From an uncultured Coriobacteriaceae bacterium (GTDB taxonomy: Bacteria; Actinomycetota; Coriobacteriia; Coriobacteriales; Atopobiaceae), in contig CACZFB010000002.1 in assembly GCA_902780305.1 (NCBI GenBank), forward strand, positions 1 to 64,000: 64,000 bases of DNA, in the 5' to 3' direction. Below, piece by piece: positions 42,215 through 49,730 of the stretch. Below the pieces are notes generated by a model. The model had not been told where the DNA came from. It worked only from the letters and a program-made list of their open reading frames with translations, and did not search any database. Numbering within the stretch: position 1 is the stretch's first letter; every line of letters begins with the position of its first letter. The position numbers and the translations under genes are program-made.

Positions 42215-43495
42215 ATGCCGGCATCCGTACTTGTGGGAACCCAATGGGGAGACGAGGGAAAAGGCAAGGTAACCGACCTTATCTCGGGCGACTTTAACAT
42301 CGTGTGCCGCTATGCCGGCGGCGCGAATGCTGGCCACACCGTTATTGCGGGCAACACGAAGCTCGCGCTCCACCAGGTGCCCAGCGGCGTTATGTACGAG
42401 GGAACCGTTCCCATAATCGGCAACGGCTGCATCGTTGACCCCGAAATCCTCCTGAGCGAGATCGACACGCTGGAAGAGCAGGGCATTAGCTGCGACGCGC
42501 TCAAGATTAGCGGCAACGCCCACATCGTTATGCCCTACCACAAGGATCTGGACGGGGCGCACGAGAAGAAGCTGGGAAAGAACCTGATTGGCACCACCAA
42601 GCGTGGCGTTGGGCCCACGTACATGGACAAGATGAACCGTACGGGCCTGCGTATCCAGGACATGCTCGACGAGAAGATCTTCCGGCAAAAGCTCGATGCC
42701 GCCCTCGCCTACACCAACCCCATCCTGGAGAAGGTATACGAGCTCCCCACCTACACGGTGGACCAGATCTGCGAGACCTACCTGCCCATGGCGGCACGCA
42801 TCCGCCCCTACATTTGCGAGAGCTCGCTGTTCCTCAACGATGCCATCGAGGATGGCAAGAGCATCCTGTTTGAGGGCGCCCAGGCCACGATGCTCGACAT
42901 CGACCACGGCACTTATCCCTTCGTGACGAGCTCCAACTGCACGGCCGGCGGCGCGGTTACCGGCAGTGGTGTGGGTCCTGTGCACATTCAGCGCGTGCTG
43001 GGCATTGCCAAGGCGTACCTCACGCGCGTGGGCAGCGGCCCCTTCCCCACCGAGCTCTTTGACGAGGTGGGCGACAAGCTGGGCGAGGTCGGTCATGAGT
43101 ACGGCGTTACCACGGGGCGCAAGCGCCGCTGCGGCTGGTACGACGCCGTAGTGGTAAACTATGCCGCCCGCGTCAACGGCCTTACCGATTTGGCCATCAC
43201 CAAGCTGGACGTCTTGGGTTGTTTGGACGAGATCAAGGTGTGCGTGGCATACGAGTGCGATGGTGTGCGCTACAAGACCGTACCTGAGCACCAAAGCGTG
43301 TTCTACCACGCCAAGCCCGTGTACGAGACGCTCCCTGGCTGGAAGTGTGACATCAGTGGCGTGCGCGACTTCTACCAGCTCCCGCGCGAGGCCAAGGACT
43401 ACATCGACTTCCTGGAGCAGCTTGCCGGCGTGCGCGTGAGCATTATTACCGTTGGTCCCGACCGCGAGCAGACCATCGACCGCTACTGGCACTAG
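42215..43495 (+). CDS. purA: Adenylosuccinate synthetase
   Basis: The 426-residue enzyme converts IMP and Asp to adenylosuccinate with GTP in the first AMP-specific step. The signature VGTQWGDEGKGKVTD with the catalytic Asp is at the N-terminus; AGGANAGHTV with the catalytic His follows, then GTTKRGVGPTYMDKMNR, FEGAQATMLDIDHGTYPFVT and GVTTGRKRRCGW. The ATG at 42215 has GAAAGGA at 6 nt; an ATG two codons earlier overlaps that RBS. A family D hairpin follows. Confidence 0.96.
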   Translation: MPASVLVGTQWGDEGKGKVTDLISGDFNIVCRYAGGANAGHTVIAGNTKLALHQVPSGVMYEGTVPIIGNGCIVDPEILLSEIDTLEEQGISCDALKISGNAHIVMPYHKDLDGAHEKKLGKNLIGTTKRGVGPTYMDKMNRTGLRIQDMLDEKIFRQKLDAALAYTNPILEKVYELPTYTVDQICETYLPMAARIRPYICESSLFLNDAIEDGKSILFEGAQATMLDIDHGTYPFVTSSNCTAGGAVTGSGVGPVHIQRVLGIAKAYLTRVGSGPFPTELFDEVGDKLGEVGHEYGVTTGRKRRCGWYDAVVVNYAARVNGLTDLAITKLDVLGCLDEIKVCVAYECDGVRYKTVPEHQSVFYHAKPVYETLPGWKCDISGVRDFYQLPREAKDYIDFLEQLAGVRVSIITVGPDREQTIDRYWH

Positions 43496-43506
43496 GAACG
43501 CGCTGT

Positions 43507-43555
43507 GCGGTACATGGGGGACATACCTCGCAGAGGTGTGTCCCCCATGTACCGC
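43507..43555. repeat. Family D-like hairpin after purA
   Basis: About 23-bp nearly perfect arms (GCGGTACATGGGGGACATAC and its complement, one mismatch) with a short loop, 11 bp after the purA stop; probable terminator before purD. Confidence 0.82.
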
Positions 43556-43648
43556 CACTCACGCACCTGTTAAGACTGCGTGCAAAAACGTTCCTCTCCC
43601 CCATTTGCGAGTATCCTGTTACGGACGTAACGCAAAGAGAGGAACGCA

Positions 43649-44926
43649 ATGGAAAAGACGAACATCCTCCTGTTGGGCGCGGGCGGCCGCGAGCATGCCC
43701 TGCTCAAAAAGCTCTCCGAGTCGCCCCGTGCGGGCAAGCTGTTTGTGGCACCGGGCAACGGCGGCATGCTCCAGCTGGCACAGCAGGCATCCGTGAATCC
43801 CGACTCCCCCACCGACGTGGCGACTTGGGCGGCCGAACACGACATCGACCTGGTGGTCGTGGGACCCGAGGCGCCCCTGGTGGCAGGCGTTGCCGACGCC
43901 GTACGCAAGCAGGGCATCGCCTGCTTTGGCCCCAACGCCGATGCGGCCCAAATGGAGGGGTCCAAAGAGTTTGCCAAGCAGGTAATGGCGCGCGCGGGCG
44001 TTCCCACGGCCGCCTATCGCAGCTTCGTGGATCGCGAGGCATGCGAGCAGTACGTGCGTGAGCTTGCCGGTCCGTGCGTCATCAAGGCCGACGGCCTTGC
44101 GGCCGGCAAGGGCGTCATCGTGGCGCAGGATACCGCCCAGGCGCTCGAAGGCGTGGCGCAGTGCTTTGAGGGCGCCTTTGGTGACGCGGGCAAGACAGTG
44201 GTCGTGGAAGAGATGCTCGAGGGGCCGGAATGCAGCCTTCTGGCGCTCACAGACGGCACGACGGTGGTCCCTCTGGCGACGAGCCAGGATCACAAGCGCG
44301 CCTACGACGGCGACCAGGGTCCCAACACCGGTGGCATGGGTGTGTATTCTCCGGTGCCCGAGCATCTGGTGAGTGCGGACGACCTGGCAACCATGACCAG
44401 CATCATGGAGCGCGTCGTTGCCCAGCTTGCCAAAGATGGCATCGTGTATTCCGGCTGCCTGTATGGCGGGTTCATGCTCACCAAGGATGGTCCCAAGGTG
44501 CTTGAGTTCAACGCGCGCTTTGGCGATCCCGAGACCCAGGTGGTGCTGCCTCGCATGCATGCCGACCTCGTGGACGTGTTCCTGGCGTGCGACGATGGCA
44601 CGCTTGGGCAAAAGGTAATACGTTGGGATGACGACTGGGCGGTGTCCGTTGTGCTGGCAAGTGCTGGATACCCGGGTTCCTACGAGTCGGGAAAACGTAT
44701 TACCGGTATTGAGGAAGCGTCGGCCATGCCGGGCATTACCGTGTATCACGCAGGCACAAAACTGGATGAAGCTGGGGTAATACGTACTGCAGGTGGTCGT
44801 GTACTGGCCGTAACCGCGGTAGCACCTACCTTTGCCGAGGCACGGGCGCATGCCTACGAGGCGTGCGATTGTATTACGTTTGAGGGCAAGCAGTTCCGCA
44901 CCGACATTGGTGCCCGCGCGTTGTAA
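43649..44926 (+). CDS. purD: Phosphoribosylamine--glycine ligase
   Basis: The 425-residue ATP-grasp enzyme makes glycinamide ribonucleotide in purine synthesis. It starts MEKTNILLLGAGGREHALLK and contains VVGPEAPLVAGVADAV, VIKADGLAAGKGVIVAQD, the GARS signature GPNTGGMGVYSPVP and EFNARFGDPETQVVLPRM. It is the only purine gene besides purA in the window, so the pathway genes are scattered. The NUDIX gene follows after 27 bp and may be co-transcribed. Confidence 0.96.
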   Translation: MEKTNILLLGAGGREHALLKKLSESPRAGKLFVAPGNGGMLQLAQQASVNPDSPTDVATWAAEHDIDLVVVGPEAPLVAGVADAVRKQGIACFGPNADAAQMEGSKEFAKQVMARAGVPTAAYRSFVDREACEQYVRELAGPCVIKADGLAAGKGVIVAQDTAQALEGVAQCFEGAFGDAGKTVVVEEMLEGPECSLLALTDGTTVVPLATSQDHKRAYDGDQGPNTGGMGVYSPVPEHLVSADDLATMTSIMERVVAQLAKDGIVYSGCLYGGFMLTKDGPKVLEFNARFGDPETQVVLPRMHADLVDVFLACDDGTLGQKVIRWDDDWAVSVVLASAGYPGSYESGKRITGIEEASAMPGITVYHAGTKLDEAGVIRTAGGRVLAVTAVAPTFAEARAHAYEACDCITFEGKQFRTDIGARAL

Positions 44927-44953
44927 TACAGCAATAATACAGAGAGGGTTCAC

Positions 44954-45661
44954 ATGGACGAGAGGCCAACCATAGAAGACTTGTCTTCGGTATCCGACAG
45001 CATGGCGGAGGCGGTCGAGGCGTTTACCTACGACGGCGACCGTTCGGATGCCTTTGAGCACAGCTCGGGAGAGCCGACGGAGCGTGACCTGGTGCTTGGG
45101 GGAGACGACCGTCGAGACACGACGCTTGAGGAGCGGGTGATTACGGAGGACGTGGCTTGGACGGGTCGCATCTTTAACGTCAACCGCCTGCGCGTGAAGC
45201 TGCCCGACGGGCGAGAGGCACTGCGTGACGTGGTGCGCCATCCCGGTGCCGTCGCCATCGTGGCGCTTACCGACGACGGGCGCATTTGCCTGGTGCGCCA
45301 GTACCGCACTGCGCTCTCCCGCGTAACGGTGGAGATACCGGCGGGCAAGCTCGATCCGGGCGAGGACCCGCTTACCTGCGCCCATCGCGAGTTGCGCGAG
45401 GAGACGGGCATGGAGGCGGACCAGATGGCCTTCCTCACCACCATTGCCACCAGTGACGGCTTTACCGACGAGCTCATACACATCTATATGGCGACGGGCC
45501 TGCGGTTCGTGGAGTCCGACCCGGATGCGGACGAGTTCATTAATGTGGACCTCGTCCCGCTGGCAGAGCTCATTGACGCCGTGCTCGATGGTCGCATCGA
45601 GGACTGCAAGACGGTGACGGGTGCCCTCATCTGCGACGCGGTGAGCCACCGTTTGACGTAG
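44954..45661 (+). CDS. NUDIX hydrolase, ADP-ribose pyrophosphatase type
   Basis: The 235-residue protein has a perfect Nudix box at residues 131-153 (GKLDPGEDPLTCAHRELREE then TGM), and the preceding VRQYRTALSRVTVEIPA is typical of ADP-ribose pyrophosphatases, which split ADP-ribose to AMP and ribose 5-phosphate. The first 55 or so residues are an acidic, probably disordered extension not typical of the family; an internal start is possible, but the ATG at 44954 follows AGAGAGGG at suitable spacing. The gene is convergent with the alpha-amylase gene. Confidence 0.88.
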   Translation: MDERPTIEDLSSVSDSMAEAVEAFTYDGDRSDAFEHSSGEPTERDLVLGGDDRRDTTLEERVITEDVAWTGRIFNVNRLRVKLPDGREALRDVVRHPGAVAIVALTDDGRICLVRQYRTALSRVTVEIPAGKLDPGEDPLTCAHRELREETGMEADQMAFLTTIATSDGFTDELIHIYMATGLRFVESDPDADEFINVDLVPLAELIDAVLDGRIEDCKTVTGALICDAVSHRLT

Positions 45662-45689
45662 CGTTGACCTAATATCGCTATCCGCCGGG

Positions 45690-45772
45690 GGTTGGGAATC
45701 GGGGGACACACCTTATGCAGCGTGCTCGTTGCAACTACGGGCCCTGCAAGGTGTGTCCCCCGATTCCCAACC
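45690..45772. repeat. Family D palindrome with 25-bp perfect arms
   Basis: Arms at 45690-45714 and 45748-45772 (GGTTGGGAATCGGGGGACAC..) with a 33-nt loop, between the convergent NUDIX and amylase genes; a bidirectional terminator. Confidence 0.88.
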
Positions 45773-45787
45773 TCTTCTGGTTCGTGC

Positions 45788-47395
45788 CTACCTAAAGCTC
45801 CTGGCCCAGTTGAGCAGGGAATCGGGCCAGATGTTGTCGGCAACGTCGCGGCGCATCTGGTCGGTAACCGGGCCGTTTGCCGCCATCTTGGCAAGGATGT
45901 ATGCCTGCAGCTGCTCCACCGTCATCTTTTCGAGCGGAACGTCGGGCACCTCAACAGCTTCGAGTGCATTGGTCGTCGCCTCTGCCGTTGCGGGCTTCTC
46001 CTCGGGCACGAAGGCGTCTGGGGCAATCCGCGGCTGCGGTGCTTCGACCTTGTCGTGCGGCACCTGCGCGTCTGCCGGTGCAAAGATCTCGCCGCCGCAC
46101 GCGGGCAACGCAATGGGCAGACGCCCGTCCGTTACCTCCACGCTCGTGCCGCCCAGCAGGCCCAGATAGGTGCCGTTTTGGCAGCTCACCTCAAAGCTCG
46201 CCTCGCTATCGGCGTTGTTGACGGCCACCACCAGGCTGCCGCGCCCAAAGGCGTACTGCTCGGTGGTAAGGTGCAGCTGGCGATAGTCTCCGTGGGCGAG
46301 GTCGCGGGCGTAGGTGGCATGTATCTTTCCCAACGCGCCTATCAGCTGCGTGCAAGGGTTCTTGGCGGCGTCGTCGGCGTGTGCCGCCAGGTCGATGCGC
46401 GGGCGCAGCGAGTCGTCGGAGAAGCGCTCCTTCTTGCCCTCGATGCCAAACTCGCTGCCGTAGTAGACGGACGGTATGCCCGGAAGCGTGTACAGCAGAA
46501 TGTGTACTGGCAGGTAGTGGGCCTTGTTGCGCAGCTTGGTGGAGATGCGCTCGACGTCGTGGTTGTCCACGAAGTTGTAGAGCTTGATGTGGGCGGGCAC
46601 CATGCCCAGGGTGCGCTGCACGGTGTGGGCGATCTCGAAGTAGTTGTGGTCGTTATGCCCGCTGTAGAGCCCCTTGTGCAGGGCATAGTCGGTTACGCTG
46701 TGCAGGGTGCGCGCGTTTGCCCAGCGCGAGTAGTCGCCGTGAATCACCTCGCCCATAAGCCAGAAGTCGGGCTTTACCGCATCGGCGGTCTGGCGCAGGG
46801 CGCACATAAAGTCGAAGTCCAGAACGTCGGCGGCATCGAGCCGTATGCCGTCCACATCGAACTCGCTCACCCAAAAGCGGACCACGTCGCAAATGTAGTC
46901 CCTAACAGCGGGGTTGCGCTGATTGAGCTTGGCCAGGAGGTCGTAACCGCCCCAGTTGTCGTACGAGAAACCATCGTTGTACTCGTTGTTGCCCCAAAAG
47001 TTAACGTTGCAGTACCAGTCGCGGTACGCGGAGGACTCGCGGTTCTTGCGGATGTCGGCAAAGGCAAAGAAGTCGCGACCCGTGTGGTTAAAGACGCCGT
47101 CGAACACCACCTTGATGCCCGCCTTGTGGCATGCCTTAACGAAGGCGACCAGGTCCTCGTTCGTTCCCAGGCGAGCGTCCAGCGTCTTGTAGTCGGTGGT
47201 CTCGTAGCCGTGACCCACCGACTGGAACAGGGGGCCAATGTAGAGCGCGGTAAAGCCGAGGTCGCGAATGTGGTCGATCCAGGGGAGCAGCGTGTTAAGC
47301 CGATGGACCGGCTCGCCGTAGTCGTTCTTTTTGGGCGCACCGGCAAGGCCCAGCGGATAGATGTGATAGAAGACCGCCTCGTCATACCATGCCAT
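45788..47395 (-). CDS. GH13 alpha-amylase-family enzyme
   Basis: The 535-residue cytoplasmic enzyme (no signal peptide) has the GH13 barrel motifs VVFDGVFNHTG, DGIRLDAAD (nucleophile Asp187), LMGEVIHG (acid/base Glu216) and NFVDNHD (Asp280). A beta-sandwich domain follows, then a Pro/Ala/Glu linker and a C-terminal helical module (LEKMTVEQLQAYILAKMA.., WPDSLLNWARSF) that may bind a partner. The start MAWYDEAVFYHIYPLG resembles maltodextrin-acting GH13 enzymes. GGAAGGGAC precedes the ATG. It probably works with the glycogen operon 2.3 kb away; exact substrate specificity is uncertain. Confidence 0.9.
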   Translation of the reverse strand: MAWYDEAVFYHIYPLGLAGAPKKNDYGEPVHRLNTLLPWIDHIRDLGFTALYIGPLFQSVGHGYETTDYKTLDARLGTNEDLVAFVKACHKAGIKVVFDGVFNHTGRDFFAFADIRKNRESSAYRDWYCNVNFWGNNEYNDGFSYDNWGGYDLLAKLNQRNPAVRDYICDVVRFWVSEFDVDGIRLDAADVLDFDFMCALRQTADAVKPDFWLMGEVIHGDYSRWANARTLHSVTDYALHKGLYSGHNDHNYFEIAHTVQRTLGMVPAHIKLYNFVDNHDVERISTKLRNKAHYLPVHILLYTLPGIPSVYYGSEFGIEGKKERFSDDSLRPRIDLAAHADDAAKNPCTQLIGALGKIHATYARDLAHGDYRQLHLTTEQYAFGRGSLVVAVNNADSEASFEVSCQNGTYLGLLGGTSVEVTDGRLPIALPACGGEIFAPADAQVPHDKVEAPQPRIAPDAFVPEEKPATAEATTNALEAVEVPDVPLEKMTVEQLQAYILAKMAANGPVTDQMRRDVADNIWPDSLLNWARSFR

Positions 47396-47467
47396 AAGAG
47401 TCCCTTCCGCCCGTTGTTGGTTTGATGCACCGTCCAGTATAGCGGTGAGGGCGTGCGGGTGGGCAAA

Positions 47468-47500
47468 CTGAGAGAGAAGGGGTTTGGCCCCTTTTCTCAG
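47468..47500. repeat. Family B palindrome, reverse orientation
   Basis: CTGAGAGAGAAGGGG / CCCCTTTTCTCAG arms (one imperfection) around TTTGG, the complement of the loop in other copies. It lies directly before the first 148-bp direct repeat. Confidence 0.82.
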
Positions 47501-47516
47501 ATGCTCGCCTCGGCCT

Positions 47517-47664
47517 CGCGCAAAAGTGGTGTACCACTTTTGCGCACTGAGAACCCCAAGATGTACCAGAAACGAGCCCAACTTTGGTACATCTTGGGGC
47601 TCTGGGTGCCCCAAAGTGGTACACCACTCTTTCGAGACCGTCTCGCCGGCGCTTCTGGTTGGGC
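47517..47664. repeat. 148-bp direct repeat, left copy (family C)
   Basis: It matches 49458-49605 with six mismatches (about 96%) at a constant offset of 1941 bp. It contains a 28-bp perfect palindrome (47518-47545; GCGCAAAAGTGGT arms), a hairpin with 15-bp arms (47554-47599; CCCCAAGATGTACCA) and a shorter AGTGGTACACCACT palindrome. The two copies flank one gene. The rest of the 428-bp gap before that gene shows no ORF of note. Confidence 0.92.
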
Positions 47665-47823
47665 TCAAGTGGGGCTGCACACCCGAGGCCTACGCGTCGG
47701 CGTGAAAGAAAGCCAGTCCTTTCTTCTCACTCAGCGCTAGACCGTCTCCTCCCACAGGACCCGGTAAATCGAAACCTCTACAATGGAGCAGAAGACCCGA
47801 CGCATCGCACGACAGGGGGCGCA

Positions 47824-49416
47824 ATGAAGAAGTTCAACACCACGGGGCTCTGCATCCCGCACAAGCACTACATGGTGAGCACCGACGAGCGCGTGCGCCA
47901 GATTCGTGCCATGGTGGACGAGGGCGACTACTTCTGCATAAACCGCGGTCGCCAGTATGGAAAGACCACCACGCTCTTCGCGCTTGAGGGCGCCCTAAGC
48001 GACGGCTACGGCGTAGTGCGTTTGGATTTTCAAGCCATTAGCACGGCGGGGTATAGCACTGAAGGAAGGTTCGTGGTTACGCTCTGCCGTCTTCTGTGGC
48101 GTAAGCGCGCCAAGCTGGATATGCCTGCCATGATTCAAGACGAGGTGCGCACCCTAGCGCAGACCAGCTACGAAGAGGCCAGCCTCGATCAGCTCTTCTT
48201 CATGCTCTCTGACTGGTGCGATGAGAGCGAGAAGCCCCTCGTGCTCATCATCGACGAAGTGGACAGCGCCACCAACAACCAGGTGCTCCTCGACTTCCTC
48301 GCACAGTTGCGCCTGCAGTACCTGGAGCGCGAGGAAGACCCGGAGGCCCCGGCCTTCCAGTCCGTGATTCTTGCGGGCGTCACCGACGTGCGCCATCTGC
48401 ACTCCAAGATCCGCGATGAGGACCAGCACAAGGTGAACAGCCCGTGGAACATAGCGGTTCCCTTTGACGTCGAGATGGGCTTCTCGGCCTCCGAGATTGC
48501 CCAGATGCTTGCGGACTACGAGGCGGACCACAAGACGGGCATGGACGTCGACGCCAGGGCACGGCAGGTCTTTGCCTACTCGCACGGCTACCCCTTCCTC
48601 GCGAGCCGCATCTGCCAGATCGTGGACGAGGGGCTCGTGGGCCGCGGCTTCGCGGACCTCGCTGCCGCATGGACCGAGTTCGGCGTGGACGAGGCCGTGC
48701 GCAAGCTGCTGTCCGAGACCAACGCGCTCTTCGACTCGCTCATGGGCAAGCTGCACAACTACTCCGAGCTGCGTGGCAAGCTGCGTGCGCTGCTCATGCG
48801 CGGCGAGCAGGTCGCCTATGTGAGCTACGACAACGAGCAGCAGCAGCTCCTCATGTACGGCTTCGTGCGGGTGGAGCACAACAAGCTCGTGGTGGCCAAC
48901 CGCGTGTTCGAGATGCTCCTGTACACATTCTTCGTGGGCGAGAGCGAGGCCGACCCCGGGCTGCGCCTTGCCGCCGGGTCGGACCGGTCGGCCTTCGTCA
49001 CCGAAGACGGCGGGCTCGACGTGCCCAAGATCATGGCGCACTTCATTCGCGACCACAACCGCATCCACGGCGACGCGGGCGAGCGGTTCCTGGAGGAAGA
49101 GGGCCGCGAGCGGTTCCTCACGTACCTTTCGCCCATCATCAACGGGACGGGCACCTACAGCGTGGAGGAGCAGACGCGCGACCAGCGGCGCATGGACGTG
49201 GTCGTCCACTGGCTGGGTCGTCGCTACGTGATCGAGCTCAAGATCTGGCGCGGGGAGCGCTACCACGAGAAGGGCGAGCGGCAGATTCGCGCCTACCTCG
49301 AGTACTTTGGCCTGAGTGTGGGATACCTGCTCTCGTTCGACTTCCGTCGCACGAAGCAGCCTGGTGTGGAGCGTGTCGCGCTCGGCGATGCCGTGCTGTT
49401 TGAGGGCACGGTCTAG
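47824..49416 (+). CDS. AAA-ATPase-like / PD-(D/E)XK nuclease family protein
   Basis: The 530-residue protein begins MKKFNTTGLCIPHKHYMVST, then Walker A NRGRQYGKTTTLFALE and Walker B PLVLIIDEVDSATNN. The C-terminus has the nuclease-superfamily pattern RRMDVVVHWLGRRYVIELKIW (D..ExK) and GYLLSFDFRRTK. This is the architecture of AAA-ATPase_like plus PDDEXK_9 proteins, common in gut anaerobes, of unknown function and often strain-variable. AGGGGG precedes the ATG. The gene is precisely flanked by 148-bp direct repeats plus family B palindromes, suggesting gain as a cassette. It is distinct in sequence from the DUF4143 ATPase at 35882. Confidence 0.88.
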   Translation: MKKFNTTGLCIPHKHYMVSTDERVRQIRAMVDEGDYFCINRGRQYGKTTTLFALEGALSDGYGVVRLDFQAISTAGYSTEGRFVVTLCRLLWRKRAKLDMPAMIQDEVRTLAQTSYEEASLDQLFFMLSDWCDESEKPLVLIIDEVDSATNNQVLLDFLAQLRLQYLEREEDPEAPAFQSVILAGVTDVRHLHSKIRDEDQHKVNSPWNIAVPFDVEMGFSASEIAQMLADYEADHKTGMDVDARARQVFAYSHGYPFLASRICQIVDEGLVGRGFADLAAAWTEFGVDEAVRKLLSETNALFDSLMGKLHNYSELRGKLRALLMRGEQVAYVSYDNEQQQLLMYGFVRVEHNKLVVANRVFEMLLYTFFVGESEADPGLRLAAGSDRSAFVTEDGGLDVPKIMAHFIRDHNRIHGDAGERFLEEEGRERFLTYLSPIINGTGTYSVEEQTRDQRRMDVVVHWLGRRYVIELKIWRGERYHEKGERQIRAYLEYFGLSVGYLLSFDFRRTKQPGVERVALGDAVLFEGTV

Positions 49417-49423
49417 CACCGAG

Positions 49424-49452
49424 TGAGAAAAGGAGCCAAACCCCTTTTTTCA
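49424..49452. repeat. Family B palindrome before the right direct repeat
   Basis: TGAGAAAAGGAG / CCCCTTTTTTCA arms around CCAAA (two imperfections), 7 bp after the AAA gene stop. A half copy follows at 49611-49630 without its second arm. Confidence 0.8.
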
Positions 49453-49457
49453 GGCCC

Positions 49458-49605
49458 CGCGCAAAAGTGGTGTACCACTTTTGCGCACTGAGAACCCCAA
49501 GATGTACCAGAAACGAGCCCAACTCTGGTACATCTTGGGGCTCTGGGTGCCTCAAAGTGGTGTGCCACTCTTTCGAGACCGTCTCGCCGGCGCTTCTGGT
49601 CGGGC
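49458..49605. repeat. 148-bp direct repeat, right copy (family C)
   Basis: Same orientation as 47517-47664, with six substitutions, several inside the third palindrome (GTACACC changed to GTGTGCC). It is followed by the half family B copy and the AAACGGACACC module. Confidence 0.92.
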
Positions 49606-49664
49606 ACCAAGTGAGAAAAGGGGCCAAACGGACACCGCGGCGGGCACTTCGTTCCGCGCAGGTT

Positions 49665-49693
49665 TTGAGCAAAGTCCAACTCTCTGCTACCAT
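49665..49693 (+). promoter_or_regulatory. Promoter of the glycogen operon
   Basis: TTGAGC (49665-49670), 17-bp spacer, TACCAT (49688-49693), 37 bp before the glgP start. Confidence 0.65.
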
Positions 49694-49730
49694 ACTTGCA
49701 GGTTTGTAATCGGAGCAAAGGACGTAATTC

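Noticed and set aside
47824-49416. Composite transposon carrying the AAA gene
   Set aside because: No transposase gene lies in or next to the repeats, the repeats are only 148 bp, and no target-site duplication could be identified. A recombination cassette is the more cautious reading.
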